In this document: one piece after another, positions 26,191 through 34,325 of the stretch
How positions within the stretch are numbered: position 1 is the first letter of the stretch
How the letters are laid out: the number at the start of each line of letters is the position of its first letter
Assembly (NCBI RefSeq): GCF_050402865.1
Contig: NZ_BAABMF010000008.1
Coordinates: forward strand, 124,001-188,000
Direction: 5' to 3'
DNA length: 64,000 bases
Origin: Clostridium_AF sediminicola
Lineage (GTDB): Bacteria > Bacillota > Clostridia > Clostridiales > Clostridiaceae
The notes under the pieces: generated by a model
Seen by the model: the letters and a program-made list of their open reading frames with translations, nothing else
What the model was told of the DNA's origin: nothing
Databases searched by the model: none
Position numbers and translations under genes: made by a program

Positions 26191-26547
26191 ATGAAAATTG
26201 CATTACCATCTAGACAAAATATTATAGACGATCATTTTGGTCACTGTGATTACTTTACAGTTTTTACAGTTGACGATAGCAATAAAAGTATAATTTCTGA
26301 GGAAACTATTGCATCACCAGCAGGTTGTGGTTGTAAATCAAATATTGCACAAATTTTATCAGATATGGGTGTATCAGTTATGCTTGCTGGTAATATGGGG
26401 AATGGGGCTGTAAATGTATTAAATTATGCTGGTATTCAAGTAGTCCGTGGGTGTTCAGGGGATGTAAAGACTGTTGCACTGAAATGGCTTGAAGGTAATA
26501 TTGCTGATTCTGGCGATTCATGTCATGCTCATGAATGCCATAACTAA
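26191..26547 (+). CDS. NifX/NifB-type dinitrogenase iron-molybdenum cofactor family protein
   Basis: 118 residues, one complete domain of the Nif-Fe-Mo cofactor family (MKIALPSRQNIIDDHFGHCDYF, then AGCGCKS, MLAGNMGNGAVNVLNYAGI and a His/Cys-rich tail SGDSCHAHECHN). Stand-alone members in clostridia occur without nitrogenase and are thought to bind metal or clusters; the Cys-x-Cys and CHAHEC motifs fit that. GGGGG lies before the ATG, and a consensus promoter is upstream. A broken copy of the gene lies 3.3 kb away. Confidence 0.88.
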   Translation: MKIALPSRQNIIDDHFGHCDYFTVFTVDDSNKSIISEETIASPAGCGCKSNIAQILSDMGVSVMLAGNMGNGAVNVLNYAGIQVVRGCSGDVKTVALKWLEGNIADSGDSCHAHECHN

Positions 26548-26573
26548 AAAAACAGCTTCTAGCTGTTTTTTTA
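26545..26573. terminator. Intrinsic terminator
   Basis: AAAAAAACAGCT and AGCTGTTTTTTT around a TCT loop, immediately after the NifX-like stop. It also serves the convergent gene at 26587. Confidence 0.85.
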
Positions 26574-26586
26574 GTTATCTAATATA

Positions 26587-27225
26587 TTATTTTAAATTCT
26601 TAAATATTTCTTTAGCCATTTTCTTCGTTTTAGGGCTTATACTTTCTAAACAATTTTTAATAAATAACTTAATTTCATCTTTATCTTGTGCTTTATCATA
26701 GACTATTTTAAAAATATCTAAAATATCATATTTTAATAGTTCCATTTGCTTTTTAGGATACGATGTTCTATCTTCAATTTTTAGTAATATTGAAACTATC
26801 TTATCAATCAAATCTTCTCTTTGCTGTATTATCTTTTTTAAATTCCTAACACAGCATTGAGCTGTCATAAATTTTTCATCGTTAATGTGCTCAATATATT
26901 TATCGAAGATATTATCAAATTTACGTTCTTCATCTACTGTTATAAGATTCGCAATTAATATCATGCCTATGTCTCTCTTATAAGAATTCTTATTGCCTAG
27001 TAACTCTACAAAATCATTCCAGTATTCATAAAATAATTGTGGTCTAATCTCACTTGCACGAGATAAAACATAGTAACTATGATAATAAACCATAATATTT
27101 TTATTAAACATTAAGTAATTAACCACTTCATTTCGATATCCTTTATTATCAATTATCCTCCTTGCAAGTCTTTCTATATCTAAATCTTTTCTCTTTATTT
27201 CATCAATCAAAGAATTATACGTCAT
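26587..27225 (-). CDS. All-helical HEAT-like protein of unknown function
   Basis: 212 residues from the ATG at 27225 (AAAGG lies upstream; an in-frame TTG at 27231 is less likely). The protein has no membrane segment and appears entirely helical. Repeated helix pairs (YRNEVVNYLMFNKNIMVYYH, YKRDIGMILIANLITVDEE, KFMTAQCCVRNLKKIIQQRE, SPKTKKMAKEIFKNL) suggest a HEAT or DNA-alkylation-repeat type superhelix that could bind protein or nucleic acid. No catalytic motif is visible, and the family is not certain. Confidence 0.6.
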   Translation of the reverse strand: MTYNSLIDEIKRKDLDIERLARRIIDNKGYRNEVVNYLMFNKNIMVYYHSYYVLSRASEIRPQLFYEYWNDFVELLGNKNSYKRDIGMILIANLITVDEERKFDNIFDKYIEHINDEKFMTAQCCVRNLKKIIQQREDLIDKIVSILLKIEDRTSYPKKQMELLKYDILDIFKIVYDKAQDKDEIKLFIKNCLESISPKTKKMAKEIFKNLK

Positions 27226-27332
27226 AAACAATCAACCTTTCGTATTTCTCTTTTTCCAATTTTCAAACCCATTATAACACAGATAAGTCTATAAAATGCT
27301 CATAAATCACAACTCACACTTAAAGAACAAAT

Positions 27333-27608
27333 ACATATATAGCTAGAAAGTCACTCCACTTCACTAAGAAATTCTAATTTATTTTCTTAAATATCTGCTA
27401 AAAAATTATAACTCGCATGCTCAAACAATAATTTTTCTTAACGCATATATTATAAGATTTTTAAATGAAACTTTATCTATATATGCACATAATCTCAGGT
27501 ATTAATGAGTTATGAGCATATATAGATTTTAGTTGAATTAAAAATCCATTTGAGAAAATAAATAAGAATTTCTAAAGTTTGTTACGATGACTTTTACGCT
27601 ATATATGC
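27333..27608. repeat. Large imperfect inverted repeat, intergenic
   Basis: The left arm (27333-27393, starting ACATATATAGC) and the right arm (27548-27608, ending GCTATATATGC) are imperfectly complementary over about 60 bases, sharing for example AGAAATTCT and TTATTTTCT blocks. The middle holds further AT-rich inverted pieces. There is no ORF. This fills most of the 27226-27850 gene-free stretch and may be a degenerate MITE-like element. Confidence 0.45.
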
Positions 27609-27636
27609 TTCTTCTCACCACTGAAGGATGGAATTT

Positions 27637-27743
27637 ATAAATCAGTGTAAATATTTCACATAATATTACAATGTATTATTATAACTGCATTTGACAAGTA
27701 TATAATTCCTAAAAAAATTTATAAATTCTTAAATAACAAAAAA
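27637..27743. repeat. Intergenic repeat shared with 36391-36499, copy 1
   Basis: About 105 bases (ATAAATCAGTGT, TACAATGTATT, ATAACTGCATTTGACAAGTA, AATTTATAAATTCTTA) recur at 36391-36499 with roughly 85% identity. Both copies lie beside a YkuD gene. They run in the same direction in the window although the two genes are opposed, so this is not a conserved promoter. Confidence 0.7.
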
Positions 27744-27850
27744 TTGATTAAAAATATTCCAAGATTATAATCATAATTTTTAGTCATTACAAAGTATAAA
27801 TAGTTATATAAATATATAGGATGAATTTTCCATTACTTTATCTTAAATAT

Positions 27851-27982
27851 AACATGGTTAAACCACAAAAAGTAAGTTGAACTAAAATCAACCACAATAT
27901 CTACCGCAGATTAATGCGTTCTGACGCTATATATTGTGGTAGAAGTTCAACTAAATTACTTTTTGTGGAATAACCATAACAT
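27851..27982. repeat. Palindromic MITE-like element, long form
   Basis: A 132-base element bounded by AACATGGTTA and TAACCATAACAT, with long stems (CCACAAAAAGTAA and partner). It is the same element as 52903-52965 in opposite orientation but holds 69 extra bases at the centre. Those are themselves a palindrome (ACCACAATAT...ATATTGTGGT) between AGTTGAACT and AGTTCAACT. It ends a few bases before the RBS of the YkuD gene. Confidence 0.75.
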
Positions 27983-27998
27983 TGGAGGAATATGAATT

Positions 27999-29432
27999 AT
28001 GAAAAAATTATTAAGTAAGATTACTGAAAGTAAAGTAGTAAAATCAACAGTAACTTTAATAAAAAAACACAAGAAAATAGTTAAAGGTGTTTTAATTTCT
28101 CTTTGTACTTTGTTTGTTATATATATTGGAATGGCTCTATATTTTATGAACCATTTTTATTTTGGTTCTACAATAAATTGTATTAGCGTTTCAGGTAAAA
28201 GTGTGGATACTGTAAATGAATTAATGGCCTCTAAACTCCATAAATATGAGTTAAAATTAAAAGAACGAGGAAATAAAAATGAAAAAATTAAAGCAGATAA
28301 AATTGGTTTGAAATATGATTTAAATGGCGACTTTAGAAGCATAAAAGATAAACAGAACCCTTTCAAATGGATTTCAGCTATTTTTAGTAAAGAAAATTGT
28401 GTACTAGAAGAAAATTTTCAATACGATAAAAATCTATTATTAAAATGTGTAAATAATCTATCTTGTTTTGATAACTGCAATATAATTGAGCCCCAAAATC
28501 CAACATTCAAATTTACAGATAAGGGTTATGAAATTGTTCCTGAGGTAAATGGTAATAAGATAAAAAAATATATTTTATATATTCATATAGCAGATTCAAT
28601 ACTTGATAGAAAAACCTCATTAAATTTGGAATCAATCAACTGCTATGTAAAACCTCAATACACATCAACTTCAAAAAAAATACTTGATACAAAAGACATT
28701 CTCAACAAATATGCATCATCAAAAATAACTTATACCTTTGGAAAAGACCAAGAACTTTTAGATGGAACGACAATAAATGAATGGCTTTCAGTTGATGAAA
28801 ATATAGAAGTAAATCTTGATGAGAAAAAAGCGAAAAATTATATAGATTCTCTTGCTAAAAGTTATAATACGGTTGGTAAGAAAAGAAATTTTGTTACATC
28901 ATTAGGAAAATCTATAAACTTAGGGGGTGGAGATTACGGATGGTCCATTGATAAAACAAAAGAAACACAAGCTTTAATTGAATCCATAAAAATAGGTGAA
29001 ACTATTACTAAAGAACCTGCATATTCCCAAACCGCCTTATCTCTTGGTAAAAATGATATTGGAAACACCTATGTAGAAATAAATCTTACAAGCCAGCATT
29101 TATGGTTTTATAAAAATGGCTCTTTAATTTCAGAAGGACCTATTGTTACTGGTAATGTAAGTGCCAATCATAGAACACCACCTGGAATTTATAAATTAAA
29201 ATATAAACAAAAAAATGCTGTATTACGTGGTGCTGATTATGAGGCTCCTGTTACCTTTTGGATGCCATTTAATGGAGGTATAGGAATTCACGATGCAAAT
29301 TGGCGAAGTTCCTTTGGTGGAAATATATATAGGACAAATGGTTCACATGGTTGTATAAATTCTCCATACTATTTAGCAAAAGCAATATTCAATAATGTTA
29401 AGTCTGGTATTCCTGTTGTTTGTTATAATTAA
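27999..29432 (+). CDS. L,D-transpeptidase (YkuD) with peptidoglycan-binding domain, copy 1
   Basis: 477 residues. A basic cytoplasmic N-terminus and one membrane anchor (about 30-50) are followed by a peptidoglycan-binding-like region (60-330). The C-terminal YkuD domain has the catalytic signature GIGIHDANWR and TNGSHGCINSPYYLA, with the nucleophilic Cys in HGC. It would cross-link peptidoglycan 3-3 or attach proteins outside the membrane. GGAGG lies 9 bases before the ATG. The paralogue at 34856 is similar along its whole length. A palindromic element abuts its 5' end. Confidence 0.9.
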   Translation: MKKLLSKITESKVVKSTVTLIKKHKKIVKGVLISLCTLFVIYIGMALYFMNHFYFGSTINCISVSGKSVDTVNELMASKLHKYELKLKERGNKNEKIKADKIGLKYDLNGDFRSIKDKQNPFKWISAIFSKENCVLEENFQYDKNLLLKCVNNLSCFDNCNIIEPQNPTFKFTDKGYEIVPEVNGNKIKKYILYIHIADSILDRKTSLNLESINCYVKPQYTSTSKKILDTKDILNKYASSKITYTFGKDQELLDGTTINEWLSVDENIEVNLDEKKAKNYIDSLAKSYNTVGKKRNFVTSLGKSINLGGGDYGWSIDKTKETQALIESIKIGETITKEPAYSQTALSLGKNDIGNTYVEINLTSQHLWFYKNGSLISEGPIVTGNVSANHRTPPGIYKLKYKQKNAVLRGADYEAPVTFWMPFNGGIGIHDANWRSSFGGNIYRTNGSHGCINSPYYLAKAIFNNVKSGIPVVCYN

Positions 29433-29504
29433 TGCTTTTTAAGATACCTATATTTTTGTAAATCTTCAATATGTTTTATAAAAAAACTAACGTTTACTTA
29501 ACTA

Positions 29505-29737
29505 TTGACATATATCTTATTGACGATCATTTTGGCCACTGTGATTACTTCACAGTTTTTACAGTTGCCGATAGCAATAAAAGTATAATTTCTGAAGAAA
29601 CTATTGCATCACCAACAGGTTGTGGTTGTAAATCAAAAATTGCACAAATCCTATCAGATATGGGTGTATCAGTTATGCTTGCAGGTAATATTTTTGATTC
29701 TGGTGATTCATGCCATGCCCATGAATGCCATAATTAA
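29505..29737 (+). pseudogene. Broken copy of the NifX-like gene
   Basis: From IDDHFGHCDYFTVFT to MLAGN the reading frame is almost the same as 26191-26547, then it jumps to FDSGDSCHAHECHN. About 105 bases are missing between two GGTAATAT repeats of the parent gene. At the 5' end, TTGACATATAT of the promoter is fused to GACGATCATTTTGG, so RBS, start and first codons are lost. An ORF from 29471 can be read but has no RBS. Confidence 0.88.
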
Positions 29738-29755
29738 TTTAATAAAAATTAATAC

Positions 29756-29785
29756 AAACGGAAGTCGAAAAACCCTCTTCCGTTT
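29756..29785. terminator. Intrinsic terminator
   Basis: AAACGGAAG and CTTCCGTTT around a 12-base loop, followed by T-rich sequence, after the broken NifX-like copy. Confidence 0.65.
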
Positions 29786-29927
29786 ATTATTTATCATTTA
29801 TATCCACACCAACAGCCCTAACTTCTGAATGATTATCGACAAACAGTAAGAAACTCAACATATGAGATGTAGCCATAATATAAACCCAAATCCAAAGGCA
29901 TAAAACACTCCTCCCAATATCACATTT

Positions 29928-30425
29928 TTAGATATTGAATTCTGCTCCAACAACAGCAAAGAAATTCCAGCCTATCAACAATGTAAATAATGCAATTAAT
30001 AAAAAAATAGTTATAACAAACATTACTTTACGTTTCTTTGAAACTACTATCTTTTTCATGAAATTCACAGAACAAAGTACAACAATAATTGATCCCAAAA
30101 GTAAATAATAATTTAACAAAATATGTGGCTTCACTTTTGCAAAAGTAAGATAATTATTAATTAGCATTCTAGCAAAGCATATTAAATTATTTGAAACAGT
30201 GATTGTCCCACATAGTATTAAAATTGAATGACAGAAATTAAACTTCCTTATTTTAAGGTCTATTGGTTTCTTTCTATTTTGTATAGTAACAATAAGCACA
30301 AACAATGGTGCAATAAAGAAAAATGCTATGATAATTAATAATATAATAATATCTTTGGTGATGAGCTTGCTATCATCATTTTTTAATAAGGAAGATTCTG
30401 AATTAAAACCACTCTTATATATTAT
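29928..30425 (-). pseudogene. 5'-truncated membrane protein gene
   Basis: The open frame continues upstream of the only possible start (TTG at 30305, which lies inside a hydrophobic helix) to 30425 without any ATG, GTG or TTG and without an RBS, reading FNSESSLLKNDDSKLITKDI before a helix. The remaining part has four hydrophobic segments. It is most likely the C-terminal part of a larger membrane protein whose 5' end was lost next to a hairpin at 30437-30480. The family is not recognised. Confidence 0.5.
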
Positions 30426-30436
30426 TTAACCCAAAT

Positions 30437-30480
30437 AAAGCATGCAGAAAGTAACTCCTAGCTATCTTTGTACATGCTTT
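30437..30480. terminator. Hairpin with CATGC stem
   Basis: AAAGCATG and CATGCTTT are outer arms, with AGAAAG/CTTT pairing inside. It lies between the truncated gene and the gene at 30531 and can end transcription of the latter. Confidence 0.5.
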
Positions 30481-30530
30481 AACCTATTCAATCTATCATC
30501 GTATTTCACGACTTCCAGTACTTACATTCA

Positions 30531-30830
30531 CTAAATATTATACTGAACAATTATCTTATCTTTTCTAGGTATAAAAAAAGGGATAACTTTTGTAGATTTT
30601 AATTCATTAAAAATCTTGTCAACTGTTTCTATATCCTCAAGTATTAAAACATCATACTCTTTAATATTGCCATCTTCTTTAACCTTGATTTTGTGTGTTT
30701 TTGTAAGTTCTCTATATTTATTACTTTTTGAGCTTGTTGTAAATGTAATAAGTCCATTTTCATTTTTATAACTTACAGTTTTGAATTTATTACCATTAAA
30801 TACTTTAATTAATCCTTTTTGTTCGTACAT
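30531..30830 (-). CDS. Small conserved-looking protein, possibly split-barrel flavin fold
   Basis: 99 residues, strongly beta-like in the N-terminal half (LIKVFNGNKFKTVSYKNENG, LITFTTSSKSNKYRELTKTH), with KIKVKEDGNIKEYDVLIL after it. The pattern is reminiscent of pyridoxamine-phosphate-oxidase-like split barrels, but no diagnostic motif is clear. AGGAGG stands 6 bases before the ATG, so it is a real gene. No membrane segment or signal. Confidence 0.55.
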   Translation of the reverse strand: MYEQKGLIKVFNGNKFKTVSYKNENGLITFTTSSKSNKYRELTKTHKIKVKEDGNIKEYDVLILEDIETVDKIFNELKSTKVIPFFIPRKDKIIVQYNI

Positions 30831-31012
30831 ATAAACCTCCTATTAATAAATTAGTATATATTGCTTTTCCTCTATTTTATTCATTAATGAAGCCTGTTTC
30901 CTAATTATTATACCATTAAAAAATCTTATAGGCGAACAGGTTTGGAATATATTTAATAATTTGATATTTTAGATAAAATATAATGAAGATATTACTTTAT
31001 TAATTGTTTTTT

Positions 31013-31060
31013 ATATCGGTATGTGATATAGTATAATTATACTATATCACATACCGATAT
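31013..31060. promoter_or_regulatory. Perfect 48-bp palindrome at the PadR promoter
   Basis: Each arm is 24 bases (ATATCGGTATGTG ... GTATAA) and the halves are fully complementary with no loop. The centre contains TATAAT (31032-31037), a likely -10, so a protein bound here would block transcription of the PadR/DUF2812/GNAT genes. ATGTG...CACAT fits the ATGT-N-ACAT pattern reported for PadR operators. Confidence 0.75.
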
Positions 31061-31108
31061 AACGTATAAAGTAATAACGGTAACCGTAATATTAAAGGAG
31101 GTTTTAAT

Positions 31109-31435
31109 ATGCCTGAAAGTTCTAATAGAGGCGCATTAACTGAAGCAGTATATTATATTTTGCTATCCTTATGTACTCCTTTGCATGGATATGGCATTAT
31201 GCAAAATGTTAAAGAACTAAGTAATGATCGAGTTGTTTTAGGGGCTGGCACCTTATATGGAGCTCTTAACACTTTAGTTTCTAAAGGTTGGATTGTTCCC
31301 TATACAAATGAAGGAAGTTCGAGAAAAAAAGAATATGTGATAACAGATGAAGGTAAACTTATACTAAAAAATGAGATAAAACGACTTAAAGAATTAGTCT
31401 ATAATGGAACTGAAATATTAGGGGAGGTATTTTAA
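31109..31435 (+). CDS. PadR family transcriptional regulator
   Basis: 108 residues with a standard PadR winged helix (LTEAVYYILLSLCTPLHGYGIMQNV, GAGTLYGALNTLVSKGWI, SSRKKEYVITDEGKLIL). AAAGGAGG precedes the ATG. The stop overlaps the start of the DUF2812 gene (TAATG), the usual pairing for this family. A decayed copy of part of the gene is at 43823-43951. Confidence 0.9.
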   Translation: MPESSNRGALTEAVYYILLSLCTPLHGYGIMQNVKELSNDRVVLGAGTLYGALNTLVSKGWIVPYTNEGSSRKKEYVITDEGKLILKNEIKRLKELVYNGTEILGEVF

Positions 31436-31986
31436 TGAAGCATATAGTAAGAAAGGCTTATTGGAATTATGAAAAAGAAGAAAACTGGCTAAATGAAATG
31501 TGCGCAAAAGGATATGCCCTAGTTGATTATTCCTGGTGTAGGTATGTCTTTGAGAAATGTGAAGAAGGCGAATATATATATAGATTAGAACTATTAGAAA
31601 AACCAGCTAGTAATATAGAAAGTCAAAAATATATCGAATTCTTGGAAGAAACAGGCATTGAACATGTTGCGTCCTATATGAGATGGATTTATTGCCGTAA
31701 AAAATCAAATGAAGGAAAATTTGATTTATTTACAGACCTAAAATCTAAACTAAAACACTTTAGAAGTGTAAGTAACTTTTGGTGGGTATTGACTATTATT
31801 AACTTATTTGCAGGAATATACAATTTGATGATTGGCATATTTATGAGTGATTTAAAACCTATTACTAATATAAATACAACTTTAGGTATTTTATCATTAA
31901 CTGTTGGTATTCTTTTATTACAAGTGGCAGCTCCGGTTAGAAAAAAAATAAAAAGACTAAAAAAAGAAATTAAAATTTCAGAATAG
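31435..31986 (+). CDS. DUF2812 membrane protein
   Basis: 183 residues. The N-terminal 100 residues match DUF2812 (RKAYWNYEKEENWLNEMCAKGYALVDY, YIYRLELLE), followed by two helices (118-140 and 150-170) and a basic tail KKIKRLKKEIK. DUF2812 proteins nearly always follow a PadR gene, as here with a 1-base overlap, and are thought to act with it as a regulator/membrane partner pair. The molecular role is unknown. Confidence 0.88.
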   Translation: MKHIVRKAYWNYEKEENWLNEMCAKGYALVDYSWCRYVFEKCEEGEYIYRLELLEKPASNIESQKYIEFLEETGIEHVASYMRWIYCRKKSNEGKFDLFTDLKSKLKHFRSVSNFWWVLTIINLFAGIYNLMIGIFMSDLKPITNINTTLGILSLTVGILLLQVAAPVRKKIKRLKKEIKISE

Positions 31987-32004
31987 GAAAAGGGAGAGAT
32001 TTAA

Positions 32005-32499
32005 TTGAAGGAATTAAAAATAAGAAATGTATCAAAAAATGATTTAGACTATGTTACTAAAATTGAAGCTGCTTGTTTTCCAGCTGCAGAAGCAGCTACA
32101 AAAAATATATTTGAGGAAAGAATTTCTGTTTTCCCAGAAGGTTTTTTTGTTGCTGAATTAAACAATGAAATCATAGGATTCATTAATGGTGGTGTAACTA
32201 ATAAAAATTCTATAGAGGACGATTTTTTTGAAAGTATGAATCTTCATATACCTAATGGAGATAATATTGTAATCTTTGGACTAGATGTTCATCCTAAATA
32301 CCAAAATAAAGGATATGCTAAAGAATTAATGAATCATTTCATTGAGTCATCAAAAAAGACTAGTAGAAAAAAAGTATTACTCACCTGCAAAGAACATTTG
32401 ATAAAATATTATGAGGGATTCGGTTATCTCAATGATGGAGTATCTGAATCTGAACATGGCGGGGCTAAATGGTATGATATGTACCTTGAATTAAAATAA
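32005..32499 (+). CDS. GNAT family N-acetyltransferase
   Basis: 164 residues. The acetyl-CoA loop lies in GLDVHPKYQNKGYAKELMNHFIE, and the C-terminal part reads LIKYYEGFGYLNDGVSESEHGG, as in arylalkylamine-type acetyltransferases. The start is TTG with GGGAGAG 7 bases upstream. It lies 18 bases after the DUF2812 gene and probably belongs to its operon. Substrate unknown. Confidence 0.88.
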   Translation: MKELKIRNVSKNDLDYVTKIEAACFPAAEAATKNIFEERISVFPEGFFVAELNNEIIGFINGGVTNKNSIEDDFFESMNLHIPNGDNIVIFGLDVHPKYQNKGYAKELMNHFIESSKKTSRKKVLLTCKEHLIKYYEGFGYLNDGVSESEHGGAKWYDMYLELK

Positions 32500-32532
32500 A
32501 ACATCAGGTTCCCCCTGATGTTTTATTTTAAT
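32497..32532. terminator. Intrinsic terminator of the ACATCAGG family
   Basis: TAAAATAAAACATCAGG and CCTGATGTTTTATTTTA are perfect arms around TTCCC, between the convergent GNAT and symporter genes. Confidence 0.9.
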
Positions 32533-32561
32533 TTATATTGCTTATATTATTTACACTCACT

Positions 32562-33767
32562 CTAAACCGATAAATTTTTCTTTTCAGATGTAGTTAAAGA
32601 ATTTCCATCTTTATCATAGAATAATCCTCTAAGGATTAATGCTAAAGCTCCATCTCCCGTAACATTACATGCAGTTCCAAAACTATCTTGAAGCGCAAAT
32701 ATTGCAATTAATAATCCTACTCCTGATGCATCGAATCCCAAAACTCCTGTAACAATTGCTAACGATGCCATAACAGTTCCCCCTGGAACTCCTGGTGCTC
32801 CTATAGCAAATATACCAAATAAAAGTATAAATAATATCACTGTACCTACTGATGGCAGGGTACCATAAAGTATTTTTGATATTGTAAAACAGAAAAATGT
32901 TTCTGTTAAAACAGATCCGCAGAGATGAGTAGTTGCCCCTAATGGAATAGCAAAATCAACTACTTCTGGTATTAATACTTTTGATTTATGAGCACATTTT
33001 AGTGAAACAGGTAATGTTGCTGCACTAGACATTGTTCCTACAGCGGTTAAATATGCTGGTAAGTAATGTTTTGAAACTTCCCAAGGATTCTGTTTTGATA
33101 CTATACCTGCAATTGTATATAATAACGTAAGCCATATAAAATGTCCTATAAGTACGATTATAATAACTTTTAAGAATACAGGTAACTGCTTAGTTAAACT
33201 TCCAGTATAAGCTAATTCACTAAAAGTCGCTGCAATAAAAACAGGCAAAATAGGTACTATTATTTTTGTAATTATAGCAAGAATCATTTTTTGGAGTTCA
33301 TTTAAAAACTTGTCCACAATTTCAGCTTTTGTCCAAATTACTGAAACCCCTGTAAATATAGCTAAAACTAACGCAGTCATAACTGGCATAACTGGTGCAA
33401 TCTCCAATTTAAAAACTATTTCTGGTAATTCATGAAGTTTTGCTGCCTCACTAGCAATATTAAAGTGTGGTATTATTATATAACCTGCAATAGCTGCCAT
33501 AGTTGCTGCCCCTACTGCTGATAAATAACACATAATAGCCATACTACCTAACATCTTGCTGGCATTATTTTTGAGACTCGTTATTGCTGGTGTTATAAAT
33601 CCAAATATAACCAATGGAACAGTGAAGAATATTATAGATCCTAATATGTCCTTAACTGTTAATATAACCATCATAAATTTTTCATTAACAACTAGACCTA
33701 AAATCACACCAATAGTTATTCCAATAATCATCTTAGTGATTAGGCCCATATCTTTTTTCTTTGTCAT
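32562..33767 (-). CDS. Dicarboxylate/amino acid:cation symporter (DAACS family)
   Basis: 401 residues with eight predicted helices and the two re-entrant hairpins of the family. The serine-rich motif appears in YLTAVGTMSSAATLPVS, and CNVTGDGALALIL is the C-terminal substrate/Na+ site. It would take up glutamate, aspartate, serine or C4-dicarboxylates with Na+ or H+. AAGGAAG lies before the ATG. The gene is transcribed alone. Confidence 0.9.
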   Translation of the reverse strand: MTKKKDMGLITKMIIGITIGVILGLVVNEKFMMVILTVKDILGSIIFFTVPLVIFGFITPAITSLKNNASKMLGSMAIMCYLSAVGAATMAAIAGYIIIPHFNIASEAAKLHELPEIVFKLEIAPVMPVMTALVLAIFTGVSVIWTKAEIVDKFLNELQKMILAIITKIIVPILPVFIAATFSELAYTGSLTKQLPVFLKVIIIVLIGHFIWLTLLYTIAGIVSKQNPWEVSKHYLPAYLTAVGTMSSAATLPVSLKCAHKSKVLIPEVVDFAIPLGATTHLCGSVLTETFFCFTISKILYGTLPSVGTVILFILLFGIFAIGAPGVPGGTVMASLAIVTGVLGFDASGVGLLIAIFALQDSFGTACNVTGDGALALILRGLFYDKDGNSLTTSEKKNLSV

Positions 33768-34013
33768 TTTTACACTTCCTTTATTGAATTTAATGATTTA
33801 AAGCTTTTCATTATCATTCTATACCTATTTAGTTAATTTTTCAATACAAGTAATTATATGTTACAAACCTTTATACACCATATTCTTTTTTACTTTGTAC
33901 AGGTGCTAAATCCTTTATGTTATTATATTTCTTCCATAACTTTCTTAGTTATTAAGGAAGCACTCAGATATAGCCAAAATATATCTTATAGAAATTCATA
34001 TTAAAAATCACCA

Positions 34014-34102
34014 CTTTGCAAAATAAGCTTTACATTTTTACATATTATTCTTGACTTATTATGCAAAGTTTACTATACTAAAAATGCAAAGCAGGCTTTG
34101 CA
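34014..34102 (+). promoter_or_regulatory. Xre gene promoter with three TGCAAAG sites
   Basis: The promoter is TTGACT (34051) and TATACT (34074) with a 17-base spacer. TGCAAAG occurs at 34062 inside the spacer and at 34085 as the left half of a perfect inverted repeat (TGCAAAG-CAGG-CTTTGCA). Its inverse CTTTGCA occurs at 34014. These are likely operators for the regulator itself. Confidence 0.7.
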
Positions 34103-34117
34103 AAAGGAGGAGATGAT

Positions 34118-34324
34118 ATGAAAACATGCATACAAGCATTGAGAAAAAAACATAAATTATCTCAAGAAGAGCTGGCATTAGCAGTAGGTGTTACGAGACA
34201 GACAATCACCTCATTAGAACGTGAAAAATATACTGCATCACTTGTTCTTGCTTATAAGATTTCAAAATATTTCGATATGACCATCGAAGAAGTATTTGAT
34301 TTTTCAGAAGTGGAGGAGTTATAA
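34118..34324 (+). CDS. Xre-family helix-turn-helix regulator
   Basis: 68 residues forming a single HTH_3 domain (LRKKHKLSQEELALAVGVTRQTITSLEREKYTASL), of the short type with TIEEVFDFSE near the end. AGGAGGAG lies before the ATG. It overlaps or abuts the membrane-protein gene that follows; such two-gene units are common in Firmicutes, with the regulator repressing both. Confidence 0.92.
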   Translation: MKTCIQALRKKHKLSQEELALAVGVTRQTITSLEREKYTASLVLAYKISKYFDMTIEEVFDFSEVEEL

Positions 34325-34325
34325 G

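Noticed and set aside
29471..29737. 88-residue ORF as an intact second NifX-like gene
   Set aside because: No RBS, an unrelated N-terminus and a 35-codon internal deletion; treated as pseudogene.
26191..29737. NifX-like gene and its copy as ends of a composite transposon around ykuD
   Set aside because: The copies are in direct orientation, no terminal inverted repeats or transposase are present, and the deletions are explained by short direct repeats.
30305..30425. Complete small membrane protein starting at TTG 30305
   Set aside because: The TTG is inside a hydrophobic helix that continues upstream in frame to a stop with no start codon; treated as truncated.
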